From: Desulfocapsa sp.
GTDB lineage: Bacteria; Desulfobacterota; Desulfobulbia; Desulfobulbales; Desulfocapsaceae
Direction of reading: 5' to 3'
Assembly: GCA_030635405.1 (NCBI GenBank)
Contig: DAOVZA010000110.1
Span: forward strand, 1 to 6,928
Length of the DNA: 6,928 nt
Position numbers and translations under genes: made by a program. Under the pieces are notes generated by a model. That model searched no databases. It was given only the letters and a program-made list of their open reading frames with translations, and was not told the DNA's origin. The first letter of the stretch is position 1. Every line of letters begins with the position of its first letter. Below are positions 1 through 6,858 of this stretch, one piece after another.

Positions 1-459
1 GGAGAAGCAGGTAAGGGATTTGCAGTTGTCGCAAATGAAATTAAAGAACTGGCCAAGCAAACTGCAGCGGCCACCGGAGAAATCAGGTCATCCATCGAGC
101 TCATGCAGGGGTCAACAAATGAAACTGTTGCTGAAATTCGTCAAATAACAAAAGTAATTGAGCAGGTTGATGCCATTGTTACAGGGATTACAGATTCAGT
201 TGCAGAACAAACCGCAACCACCAACGAAATCGCTGAAAATATCCATCAGGCAGCAGTGGGTATTGGTGAGGTTAATGAGAATGTGGCGCAAAGCTCTAGC
301 GCTTCTGATGAGATTGCTCACGACATAACAGAGATGTCTGAACTCACTGAAGAACTTTCCAGTACAGGCGATACAGTAAAGGGTAGTGCCAATGACCTTG
401 CCGTAATTGCAGACACCCTTAAAAGCATGGTGAGTAACTTCAAGATTAATAAAGGGTAA
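1..459 (+). CDS. Methyl-accepting chemotaxis protein, C-terminal part (5' end outside window)
   Basis: This is the last 152 codons of a chemoreceptor, open in frame 1 from the first base and ending in TAA at 457-459. The first 28 residues match the hairpin tip of the MCP cytoplasmic signalling domain: GEAGKGFAVVANEIKELAKQ, then TAAATGEI. This tip contacts the CheA kinase and CheW adaptor. The rest is one long heptad-patterned helix rich in Ala, Ser, Thr, Glu and Gln, the returning arm of the four-helix bundle. Stretches such as EQTATTNEIAENI and SSSASDEIAHDI have the small-residue and Glu/Gln pattern expected around CheR/CheB methylation sites. The end, SNFKINKG, lacks the NWETF-type pentapeptide that recruits CheR/CheB in some receptors. 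The sensor, membrane and HAMP parts lie upstream, so ligand and topology cannot be judged. The internal ATG at 103 is not the start, because the reading frame and homology continue to base 1. Confidence 0.95.
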   Translation, partial: GEAGKGFAVVANEIKELAKQTAAATGEIRSSIELMQGSTNETVAEIRQITKVIEQVDAIVTGITDSVAEQTATTNEIAENIHQAAVGIGEVNENVAQSSSASDEIAHDITEMSELTEELSSTGDTVKGSANDLAVIADTLKSMVSNFKINKG

Positions 460-474
460 TAAAGAAATAATTCA

Positions 475-507
475 TTAAGGAGTCTGCTAAACAGGCAGGC
501 TCCTTAG
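475..507. terminator. Hairpin between convergent genes, probable bidirectional terminator
   Basis: The arms AAGGAGTCTGC (477-487) and GCAGGCTCCTT (495-505) pair over 11 bp with one G-U wobble and a 7-nt loop. T476 and A506 add a pair, and T475 with G507 a wobble. The hairpin starts 15 nt after the chemoreceptor stop and overlaps the deacetylase stop codon (506-504). Read on the minus strand the stem is followed by a moderately U-rich run (AATGAATTATTTCTTT). On the plus strand no U-tract follows. It therefore fits intrinsic termination better for the minus-strand operon and is only plausible for the chemoreceptor. Confidence 0.65.
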
Positions 508-1451
508 AGTTGATTCAGCTCGACCAGTAATTCCTGAGCACTCACTAAACGCACACGTTTCAGTAAATTCTCCTGGCAATTTGTCAATGCCGCAAGAGTG
601 GCTTCATTTGGATGGCCTATCCCAATAGCCCAGCCATCTTTCTCGGCACGCTTCACCAACTCCTGCAGTTGATTACAAACCTTATCCTGTGAATGCACAT
701 TATCAAGAAAGATGTGACGCCTTGCTGTTGGAATACCTGCTGCCTGAGCCGCTGCAAGCCCCTGACTTGATGCCGTAGTAAAGCTATCCACAAAAAATAA
801 CTTTTGGGAACGAACCAGAACCATTAAATTATCCATGGCTTCACGATTTTCAGTATATAACGAGCCCATGTGGTTATTAACACCAACTGCATGGGGAACC
901 CCTGCAAGATTTTGCTGAAAAAGTGTTTTTTGCTCTTCTTTGCTTTGCCCGAGAAGAAAAGCACCAGGACCAGGATCCCATTCCTTACTTTTGGGTTCCA
1001 TTGGCTGGTGTAAAAGTATAATCCTACCAGCCTGGAAAGCTGATTCCTCAAGTTCAGCAGTAAAAGGAGCAGCCGCCAGGAATGAAAAAGTCAGATTCAA
1101 GGGAAGATCGAGTAATTTGGCCCCTATCTCCTTATGATACCCCATATCATCAATAATGATTGCAACCATAGGTAAGCTGCTATCATTTTCAGGTGGGATA
1201 TCAGAGGGTAGCTCCGGGATAGAAGTATAGGGTTCTTCGAACGCTATTGCAGGATTGTTTTCTGTATTTATTGCCCCATGGGCGATGGTGGTTCTGAAGA
1301 AAATCACATACCCTGCAGCACCCATTGAAAACAGCAGCAAACCAAGGAGTATAAAAAAAGAAAATATTCTCACGGAAAGTAACGATCGAGAGCTACCTTT
1401 CTTTTTACGACGCGTTGCTGGTTTTCTTTTTTTCCTGATTTTTCTCGTCAT
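504..1451 (-). CDS. Divergent polysaccharide deacetylase family protein (YibQ-like), membrane-anchored
   Basis: A 315-residue protein of the divergent polysaccharide deacetylase family (DUF610/YibQ, Polysacc_deac_2), a NodB-like carbohydrate esterase fold. Family motifs in order are AIIIDDMG (97-104), with the acidic pair of the metal site; TFSF (121-124); LLHQPMEP (146-153); GVNNHMGS (190-197); FFVDSFT (219-225); RHIFLDN (245-251); and IGIGHP (276-281). The Asp/His residues expected of an active deacetylase are present, but the natural substrate of this family is poorly defined. The N-terminus is a strongly basic tail (13 Lys/Arg in the first 22 residues), then one hydrophobic segment at about 26-52, then a Pro/Glu-rich linker at about 60-93. 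This suggests a signal anchor with the catalytic domain in the periplasm. The start is the only in-frame ATG before an upstream stop. A GAAGGG lies only 2 nt from it, so the ribosome site is close and imperfect. It is the last gene of the minus-strand cluster, 39 nt after the polyprenyl synthase. Confidence 0.9.
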   Translation of the reverse strand: MTRKIRKKRKPATRRKKKGSSRSLLSVRIFSFFILLGLLLFSMGAAGYVIFFRTTIAHGAINTENNPAIAFEEPYTSIPELPSDIPPENDSSLPMVAIIIDDMGYHKEIGAKLLDLPLNLTFSFLAAAPFTAELEESAFQAGRIILLHQPMEPKSKEWDPGPGAFLLGQSKEEQKTLFQQNLAGVPHAVGVNNHMGSLYTENREAMDNLMVLVRSQKLFFVDSFTTASSQGLAAAQAAGIPTARRHIFLDNVHSQDKVCNQLQELVKRAEKDGWAIGIGHPNEATLAALTNCQENLLKRVRLVSAQELLVELNQL

Positions 1452-1490
1452 AACCCTTCAGTTGTATAAAGAATTTTTAAATACAGCAAA

Positions 1491-2522
1491 CTACTTTTCC
1501 CTTGATAATACGTATTGCGCCAAAGCATTTAACACTGCAATAACAGATTGGCACTCATCATCTGAAAAAATATCAAGACCAGAAACGGCTTTTTCAACAA
1601 TTAATTCTGCTTTCTTACGACTTTGCTTAAAGCCATCGTATTTCTCAATCAGCGCGTACACTTCATCATAACCATCTCGCCTTGCATCTTCATTTTCAAG
1701 GAGAAACAGTAGTCTCCCTCGATCTTTTGAATTAGCTGAAGCCATGGCCAAAATAACAGGAAGAGTGCTTTTCCCTTCCCTAAAATCATTTCCAACGATC
1801 TTTCCTGTTTTTTGAGGATCTCCCTGATAATCAAGTAAATCATCAACTATCTGAAAAGCGGTGCCAAGACTTATACCATATTCAGCGAGAGCCTGTTGCT
1901 CGGCAACGGTTCCGCCAGCTGCAAGAGCACCAATTTCACAGGTCGCTGCTATGAGTAAAGCTGTTTTTCCCTTTACTGCCTCGAAATACTCATCTTCTGA
2001 GACATCAAATTTTTTGGAATTACGAAGTTGAAGAAATTCACCATCAACCATGGCATTTGTTGCATCACAGAAAACTTCGAGCGCTGCCTTTCCACCAAGT
2101 GTACCAATAATATACATGGAACGAGAATGAAGGAAATCACCGCCAAGAATAGCTGCAATCACTCCAAATTCTACATTTACTGAAGCTTTGCCACGTCGCA
2201 TTTCTGCATTATCAATAACATCATCATGAAAAAGGGTTGCACCATGCAGATATTCGAAAGCTATCGAAAGCTTATAAATGGAGTCATTCTGTTCATATTT
2301 TTTCACTCGAGCACAGAGGTGTGCAGCCAACACAACAAGAAGCGGTCGCAAACGTTTTCCTCCATTAAAAATTCCATAATCGAGGATTTCACTTAATAAT
2401 GGATCTGCTTCGGCGGTTGCTTCCTGCAAATCCAGTTTCATAGCATGATCAATTTTTGCAACTTCAGGTTCGATGGCATGCATCAATTGTTCTTTATGGA
2501 TTGCGGTACTGATGACTGCCAT
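1491..2522 (-). CDS. ispB: Trans-polyprenyl diphosphate synthase, long-chain (octaprenyl/IspB-like)
   Basis: A 343-residue all-trans polyprenyl synthase. It condenses isopentenyl diphosphate onto an allylic primer to make the long side chain of respiratory quinones; in an anaerobe this would be menaquinone. Visible motifs are GGKRLRP (54-60), the first Asp-rich motif DDVID (100-104) followed by MRRGK (108-112), GGDF (127-130), KTA (186-188), FQIVDD with the second Asp-rich motif DDLLD (227-231), and GNDFREGKSTLP (244-255). Both Mg-diphosphate sites are therefore intact. The residues five and four positions before the first motif are Ala95 and Thr96 rather than the bulky aromatics typical of farnesyl synthases. 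This argues for a long-chain product, but exact chain length cannot be read from sequence. Length is slightly above the usual 320-330. The gene starts 3 nt after the helicase stop and is followed by the deacetylase gene. The symbol is by family resemblance. Confidence 0.93.
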   Translation of the reverse strand: MAVISTAIHKEQLMHAIEPEVAKIDHAMKLDLQEATAEADPLLSEILDYGIFNGGKRLRPLLVVLAAHLCARVKKYEQNDSIYKLSIAFEYLHGATLFHDDVIDNAEMRRGKASVNVEFGVIAAILGGDFLHSRSMYIIGTLGGKAALEVFCDATNAMVDGEFLQLRNSKKFDVSEDEYFEAVKGKTALLIAATCEIGALAAGGTVAEQQALAEYGISLGTAFQIVDDLLDYQGDPQKTGKIVGNDFREGKSTLPVILAMASANSKDRGRLLFLLENEDARRDGYDEVYALIEKYDGFKQSRKKAELIVEKAVSGLDIFSDDECQSVIAVLNALAQYVLSREK

Positions 2523-2525
2523 TTT

Positions 2526-4484
2526 TTATCCTTTAATTTTATCTGTTGCGAAAAATCTTTCTACATCTTCAAGGGTTCGTACCACAGGAGATGGGGGAAG
2601 ACTGGCACGAAATGTTCGACCATAACCTTTTGAATAGAGACGGATATCCAAGATACCGATAACACCCTTATCTCCAGTGGAACGCATGAGGCGTCCTACT
2701 CCCTGACGCAGGGTAAGAATTGCTCGTGGTATTTGAAACTGAAAAAAAGGCTTGCCACCATCTGCTTCAATTGCTTTCATTCTTGCCTGAATAACAGGAT
2801 CACTCGGAACTTCAAAGGGCAGTTTATCAATTAGCACACAACTCAAAGAGTCTCCCGAAACATCTACCCCCTCCCAAAAAGATGCAACTGCCAGTAAAAC
2901 AGAATCATTGGTTTCACGAAACTGATCAAGCAAAGCATGTCTGGAAGCCGTCCCCTGTACCAAAACCGGATATGTTAATTTACCCGTAAGATATTCAGCG
3001 ACCATATCCATGGCTCTGAAACTGGTAAAAAGAACTAAAGCACGGCCTCGACTGATTTTTAACAACTCATAAATACGATTACTTATGGCTTCACTATAAT
3101 TTGCAGCAGCGGCCTCAGGAAAACCCTGCTCCGGTACATATAACAGAGTTCGACCTTTATAGTCAAAGGGGGATTGCAGACGCAATGTTTTACATTCATC
3201 ATCGATCCCAAGGCGATCACGCATATACTTGAAATCACCACCAGTGGTGAGCGTAGCCGAAGTCATTATGCATGATTGTACAGAGCTATACAAACAATTC
3301 TCCAATTCTTTAGCAACCTTCACAGGGGTTGCTGAAAGACTCACAGTTCTCTCTCTTCTTTCATACCAGCGTATAAAATATCCTTCATCCGTCTGTTCTG
3401 GTCCTGCAATATGAAGAAGATTCTTTTGAAGTTCGAAAGAACGATCAGCAAACAGGTTCCAAATTTCACCATGACTCGATAGTCTTAAACATTTCTCAGC
3501 AAGTCGCTCCAATCCCTGCACTAAAGAATCTAAAGTTTCTTTCCAATTTTTCACAGTATCAACAAGAGGATTTAGAGGAAACCGCCCCCTCTTTGCAGGG
3601 AAGAGTGAAGCAAATATATCCAGTCGTTGTTTGAGGCCACGAGCAGATCCAAGCACTTCATCAAAAGCAGATGATTTTAAATCGGACTCTGCCTGCCGTT
3701 CAAGATCTCCTATCAAATCGAGAAGTTGATAATGGCTAAAATGTTTACCAAAAAAATTAGTCGCAACATTCTCTAAATGATGTGCTTCATCAAAAACTAC
3801 TGACTGATACCGAGGTAATATTTCCCCAAATCCAGCTTGACGCAAGGCAAGATCTGAGAAAAAAAGATGATGGTTAACAATTAGAATACGAGCTGAACCA
3901 GCTTGTTTACGTAAACGGTTGACAAAACAGAGTTGAAATTCCGGACAATCACTTCCCAGACATTGGTTAGAATGAGCTGATAATTTAGGCCAGAGAGGTG
4001 AACGATCAGGCAGCCAGGAAAGTTCGGCTCTGTCTCCGGTTTCTGTACTATTAAGCCAGTCACTGATTTTCGTAATATCGTCATTTTCAATGAATGAGGC
4101 CTGAGGATTTGAGCAGTATTGAAACCAGCGATAATGACAGAGGTAATTTTGCCTTCCCTTTATACAAAGTGCTGGAATATTCATTTCCAATACTTTCTCA
4201 AGAAGGGGAATTTCTTTTTTAACAATCTGATCCTGAAGATTAATTGTCGCCGTTGATATTACAACACGCTGCCCCGAAAGAAGGGCTGGAACCAAATAAG
4301 CAAGAGTTTTACCAATGCCAGTTTCAGCTTCTACTAATAAGAGTGATGCACGGCCATCGTCTCGCTCGCTTCCTTCAAGTAATATGTCAGATACAGCCTC
4401 CGCCATCTGCTGCTGCCCAATTCGTGGTTCATATCCGGTAAGGCCTACGGAAAGTCTACCACCTTCAGCAAAAATCTCTTTCAC
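2526..4484 (-). CDS. dinG: DinG/YoaA-family ATP-dependent DNA helicase with iron-sulfur cluster (XPD-like superfamily 2)
   Basis: A 652-residue helicase. Motifs in order are Walker A AETGIGKT (53-60), motif Ia STATINLQDQIV (77-88), DEAH box (232-235), SAT-type MTSATL (407-412), LFTSF (485-489), FWEGVDVSGDSL (536-547) and motif VI QGVGRLMR (594-601). Four cysteines, C116, C175, C180 and C186, lie between motifs Ia and II. Their Cx4C and Cx5C spacing matches the 4Fe-4S site I recall for E. coli DinG (C120, C194, C199, C205). The family unwinds DNA 5' to 3' and acts on damaged or stalled replication and R-loop substrates. No N-terminal exonuclease domain is present, unlike Gram-positive DinG. 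The length and segments such as CLGSDCPEFQLCF and GFGEILP before DEAH look closer to YoaA than to DinG, so the symbol is family-level. The start is GTG; its GTGA overlaps the upstream gene's TGA, and an in-frame ATG two codons earlier is followed directly by TGA. GGAGGA with 6-nt spacing supports this start. Confidence 0.94.
   Translation of the reverse strand: MKEIFAEGGRLSVGLTGYEPRIGQQQMAEAVSDILLEGSERDDGRASLLLVEAETGIGKTLAYLVPALLSGQRVVISTATINLQDQIVKKEIPLLEKVLEMNIPALCIKGRQNYLCHYRWFQYCSNPQASFIENDDITKISDWLNSTETGDRAELSWLPDRSPLWPKLSAHSNQCLGSDCPEFQLCFVNRLRKQAGSARILIVNHHLFFSDLALRQAGFGEILPRYQSVVFDEAHHLENVATNFFGKHFSHYQLLDLIGDLERQAESDLKSSAFDEVLGSARGLKQRLDIFASLFPAKRGRFPLNPLVDTVKNWKETLDSLVQGLERLAEKCLRLSSHGEIWNLFADRSFELQKNLLHIAGPEQTDEGYFIRWYERRERTVSLSATPVKVAKELENCLYSSVQSCIMTSATLTTGGDFKYMRDRLGIDDECKTLRLQSPFDYKGRTLLYVPEQGFPEAAAANYSEAISNRIYELLKISRGRALVLFTSFRAMDMVAEYLTGKLTYPVLVQGTASRHALLDQFRETNDSVLLAVASFWEGVDVSGDSLSCVLIDKLPFEVPSDPVIQARMKAIEADGGKPFFQFQIPRAILTLRQGVGRLMRSTGDKGVIGILDIRLYSKGYGRTFRASLPPSPVVRTLEDVERFFATDKIKG
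2529..2534 (-). promoter_or_regulatory. Ribosome binding site of the polyprenyl synthase, inside the helicase gene end
   Basis: On the minus strand AAAGGA lies 6 nt before the ATG at 2522-2520. It sits in the last codons of the helicase gene, whose TAA occupies 2528-2526. The site supports the ATG start and suggests that ribosomes finishing the helicase can re-initiate on the synthase. Confidence 0.75.
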
Positions 4485-4882
4485 TCACATTCCTCCAAAA
4501 CATCTACCGCCACTTCACGTACCTGAGGTGATTCATCCTGCAAAGCTTCCCTGACACAGTCCAATGCCTCTTCACTTCCTATAATTCCGAGTATGTTCAC
4601 TGCCTCTCCACGAACATGAGGAAGAGCAGTTTTTAGAACCTTACAGAGTGATGGAACAGCCAGATAAACATCATCTTTACAATGCTTTTTCAGTTCTTCA
4701 AAAAGAACAGCAACGCCTAAACGTACTGCAAAACGATCATCATCAAGCAGGTCACCCACCCATGAATAGTAACGATGGTCCTGCTTAAACATCTCGAAAA
4801 TATTGTCGGCATGCCCCATTTCGAGGAAATCGGCTATAACTTTCTGTAGTTCACTATCACTTACTTCATCTTTCACATCCAC
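4481..4882 (-). CDS. Small HEAT-repeat protein upstream of the helicase
   Basis: A 133-residue acidic protein with no signal peptide or membrane segment. From about residue 44 it shows three HEAT-like helical pairs: 44-73 (DDDRFAVRLGVAVLFEEL), 74-104 (VPSLCKVLKTALPHVRGEAVNILG) and 105-133 (ALDCVREALQDESPQVREVAVDVLEE). The PxVRxxAVxxL-type second helices are typical of PBS-lyase/HEAT repeats. Such repeats form curved solenoid scaffolds that bind proteins or nucleic acids; no enzyme motif is visible. Its TGA overlaps the helicase GTG by 4 nt, so the two proteins are probably made together, and a role as helicase partner or regulator is an inference. The start is uncertain. GTG at 4882 is the most upstream usable codon, although the frame stays open to a stop at 4993-4991. 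It has no clear ribosome site, and GTG at 4876 or ATG at 4819 are alternatives. It is the first gene of the minus-strand cluster. Confidence 0.8.
   Translation of the reverse strand: MDVKDEVSDSELQKVIADFLEMGHADNIFEMFKQDHRYYSWVGDLLDDDRFAVRLGVAVLFEELKKHCKDDVYLAVPSLCKVLKTALPHVRGEAVNILGIIGSEEALDCVREALQDESPQVREVAVDVLEECE
4491..4496 (-). promoter_or_regulatory. Strong ribosome binding site deciding the GTG start of the helicase
   Basis: GGAGGA on the minus strand is separated by 6 nt from the GTG at 4484-4482. It lies within the final codons of the HEAT-repeat gene. Together with the GTGA stop-start overlap it fixes the helicase start and points to translational coupling. Confidence 0.8.
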
Positions 4883-5009
4883 ACCATCTGCTATCGTTGG
4901 AAAAATATAAAAACAAAAGTGGTTTTTCCTTTTCTTTTTCGACCAGCCCTGTAAAGTTATTTTAATCTGATTTAAATAATATAAGAATGTTCAACCAGTG
5001 TGAATCCCA
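4883..5009. promoter_or_regulatory. AT-rich divergent intergenic region with presumed promoters both ways
   Basis: This 127-bp gap separates the minus-strand operon from the plus-strand kinase and must hold the start signals of at least one of them. Plus-strand candidate: TATAAG (4980-4985), five of six matches to a sigma-70 -10 box, 24 nt before the kinase ATG. The -35 position at 17-bp spacing is poor (TTATTT). Minus-strand candidate: TATATT-like sequence near 4904-4911, without a good -35. A plus-strand pyrimidine tract at 4922-4940 appears as a purine tract in the operon leader. No sigma-54 site or clear operator palindrome was found. Confidence 0.4.
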
Positions 5010-6854
5010 ATGGTTGCCCCTCCTCCAACAGATTTCCTTGATGACACTTATCCTGCAAAGGACTTTCTTGAACCCGGCGAAAAAGTTGCAATTGTAGACG
5101 ATTCCGAGGAAATTCTTCTTCTTATTGAAACACTTCTCACTAAAGAAGGTTTTACAGTCTTAACGGCTTGCAACGGCGCCGAACTCAAGCAAATTCTTGA
5201 AAGGGAATCCATAGCTCTTGCCCTGCTCGACATTGGTCTACCTGACTGTGACGGAACGGATCTTCTCAAGGAGATTGCTCCTCTCTATCCCGATATGAGC
5301 ATTATGATGCTTACGGGAACAACGAATCTACAAATTGCACTTCACTGTCTTCGACAGGGTGCCGATGATTTTCTGGTCAAACCTGTTACGGTGGATGGCT
5401 TCAATCTCGCAGTAAGAAGAGTTTTACAAAAACGTAAACTCACCATTCAGAACCATCGCTATCAAAAACAGTTAGAATATACCAATTTCCGGACACAATT
5501 TCTCCATCAACTTAATCTGAAGATGAACAATGCCTATCTTAACAGCACAGAGTTAAACACTGTTCTTCAGTCTATTCTGGTTGGAATCACAGCTGAAGAA
5601 GGATTAAAATTCAACCGAGCCTTCCTTCTTCTTTTTAATGATGACAGAACAGAGCTACAGGGAAGATTTGCCATTGGCCCAAAGTTCAAAGCCGATGCTA
5701 CTCAAGTTTGGGATGGAATTAAGAAAGACAACTTGCACCTTGCTGATATCCTCGACAAAGTATCATTATCCATCATGGACAATGATACCGAACTCAATGC
5801 AATAATCCAAAACTTAAAGATACCCGCAGACAACGAAAACCATGTTCTTATTCGTGCCTGTGAGAGCCGCCAAAGCATTCATGTCCAAAATGGATTAGCC
5901 AATTCTGAGCCAATATCGAAGCATCTCTTAAAGTGTTTTCAGGAAGAAAATTTTGTTATTACCCCTTTATTCTCACCCAACCAATCCCTTGGTATAATTA
6001 TCGCTGATAATTTTGTAACAGCAACCCCCATAACAGTTGACGACATCAATTCACTCGAAATATTCGCAAATCAAGCAAGTCTTGCGATTGAACATAGCCG
6101 TTCCTACAAGGATATGCAAAACAAGATCGTAGAGCTTGAAGAAGTAACACAAGAACTGGAAACAAATAAAGATCTTTTAATCGAGACAGAACGTTACTCG
6201 GCACTTGGCCATATGTCTGCGCAGTTAGTACATGCTATTCGGAATCCTGTAACTTCCATTGGTGGAATTGCCCGTTTGCTTGGAAAAAAGAATTCTGATA
6301 TAAAAACTCAAAAGTTCCTTGATATGATGATCATGGAATCATCAAAAATCGAATCGACCCTGGACGATCTCTTCAATTTTGTGGGAGAAGACAAGCCAGA
6401 CAAATGTCTTCAGCCGCTTTATCCACTCATCCAGAAAAGCATTCTGCTCTTTTATGGGTCCATGAAAAAACAATCCATTCTATATCAACTTAACCTGCCC
6501 TCTCCAGACCCTGAGCTTTATATAGACTCAAAACGCATTCGGCAAATGCTGCACCATTTGATAAGAAACGGGGTTGAAGCAATGAAATCCGGTGGAGTTT
6601 TAACTATAACCAGCAAATCATTGAGTTCTGAAGTGCAAATAACTATAGAAGATTCCGGTGATGGGATTAAAAGAGAAGATATTGACCATGTCGCCAATCC
6701 TTTTTTCACAACGAAAACATATGGGACGGGAATGGGGCTTACACTGGTTGAAAAAATAGTTGAGGAACACCAGGGGACTTTTTCCCTCTCATATGGAAAA
6801 GTTCACGGTATGGTTGCTAAGATAACCTTGCCTTATAAAACCGACCAGATCTAA
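5010..6854 (+). CDS. Soluble hybrid sensor histidine kinase, REC-GAF-HisKA-HATPase
   Basis: A 614-residue two-component protein with no membrane segment, so probably cytoplasmic. Domains in order: a receiver at about 25-140 with acidic pair D30/D31, phospho-acceptor D74 in LLDIGLPD, T102 and K124; a linker helix at about 140-180; a GAF-like sensor domain at about 181-362, ending with LGIIIADN and a FANQASLAIEHS helix; a coiled coil at about 362-395; HisKA with H408 in HAIRNP; and the ATPase domain with N box (N520 in HLIRNGVEAM), G1 DSGDGI (548-553), F box PFFTTK (564-569) and G2 GTGMGL (572-577). All residues needed for autophosphorylation and for receiving phosphate are present. The family logic is that the N-terminal receiver is phosphorylated by another kinase, or by its own, and tunes kinase output. 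The GAF ligand is unknown. No response regulator or output domain occurs in the window, so the target is encoded elsewhere. The ATG is preceded by an in-frame TGA three codons upstream. No Shine-Dalgarno is visible, so initiation may be weak or nearly leaderless. Confidence 0.94.
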   Translation: MVAPPPTDFLDDTYPAKDFLEPGEKVAIVDDSEEILLLIETLLTKEGFTVLTACNGAELKQILERESIALALLDIGLPDCDGTDLLKEIAPLYPDMSIMMLTGTTNLQIALHCLRQGADDFLVKPVTVDGFNLAVRRVLQKRKLTIQNHRYQKQLEYTNFRTQFLHQLNLKMNNAYLNSTELNTVLQSILVGITAEEGLKFNRAFLLLFNDDRTELQGRFAIGPKFKADATQVWDGIKKDNLHLADILDKVSLSIMDNDTELNAIIQNLKIPADNENHVLIRACESRQSIHVQNGLANSEPISKHLLKCFQEENFVITPLFSPNQSLGIIIADNFVTATPITVDDINSLEIFANQASLAIEHSRSYKDMQNKIVELEEVTQELETNKDLLIETERYSALGHMSAQLVHAIRNPVTSIGGIARLLGKKNSDIKTQKFLDMMIMESSKIESTLDDLFNFVGEDKPDKCLQPLYPLIQKSILLFYGSMKKQSILYQLNLPSPDPELYIDSKRIRQMLHHLIRNGVEAMKSGGVLTITSKSLSSEVQITIEDSGDGIKREDIDHVANPFFTTKTYGTGMGLTLVEKIVEEHQGTFSLSYGKVHGMVAKITLPYKTDQI

Positions 6855-6858
6855 AGTT

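Noticed and set aside
1..102. Separate short gene starting at the ATG at 103
   Set aside because: The frame is continuous upstream to base 1 and encodes the highly conserved chemoreceptor hairpin tip, so the ATG is internal.
1463..1489. Possible internal promoter before the deacetylase (minus strand TTGCTG, 15 bp, TATACA)
   Set aside because: Spacing is short, and transcription would start only about 4 nt before the ATG, leaving the ribosome site out of the transcript.
1255..1671. Plus-strand open frame of 138 codons across the deacetylase start and the synthase end
   Set aside because: It is antisense to two genes with clear family motifs, its translation resembles no known domain, and it arises from the complementary frame of the basic tail and hydrophobic segment.
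4315..4554. Plus-strand open frame opposite the helicase start and the HEAT gene
   Set aside because: It has low-complexity Pro/Ser-rich translation, no ribosome site, and is fully explained as the shadow of two supported genes.
4885..4887. ATG just upstream of the HEAT-repeat gene as its start
   Set aside because: It is out of frame and reaches a TGA after four codons.
5048..5269. Minus-strand open frame opposite the receiver domain
   Set aside because: It has Arg/Ser-rich shadow composition and lies opposite a receiver with all conserved residues.
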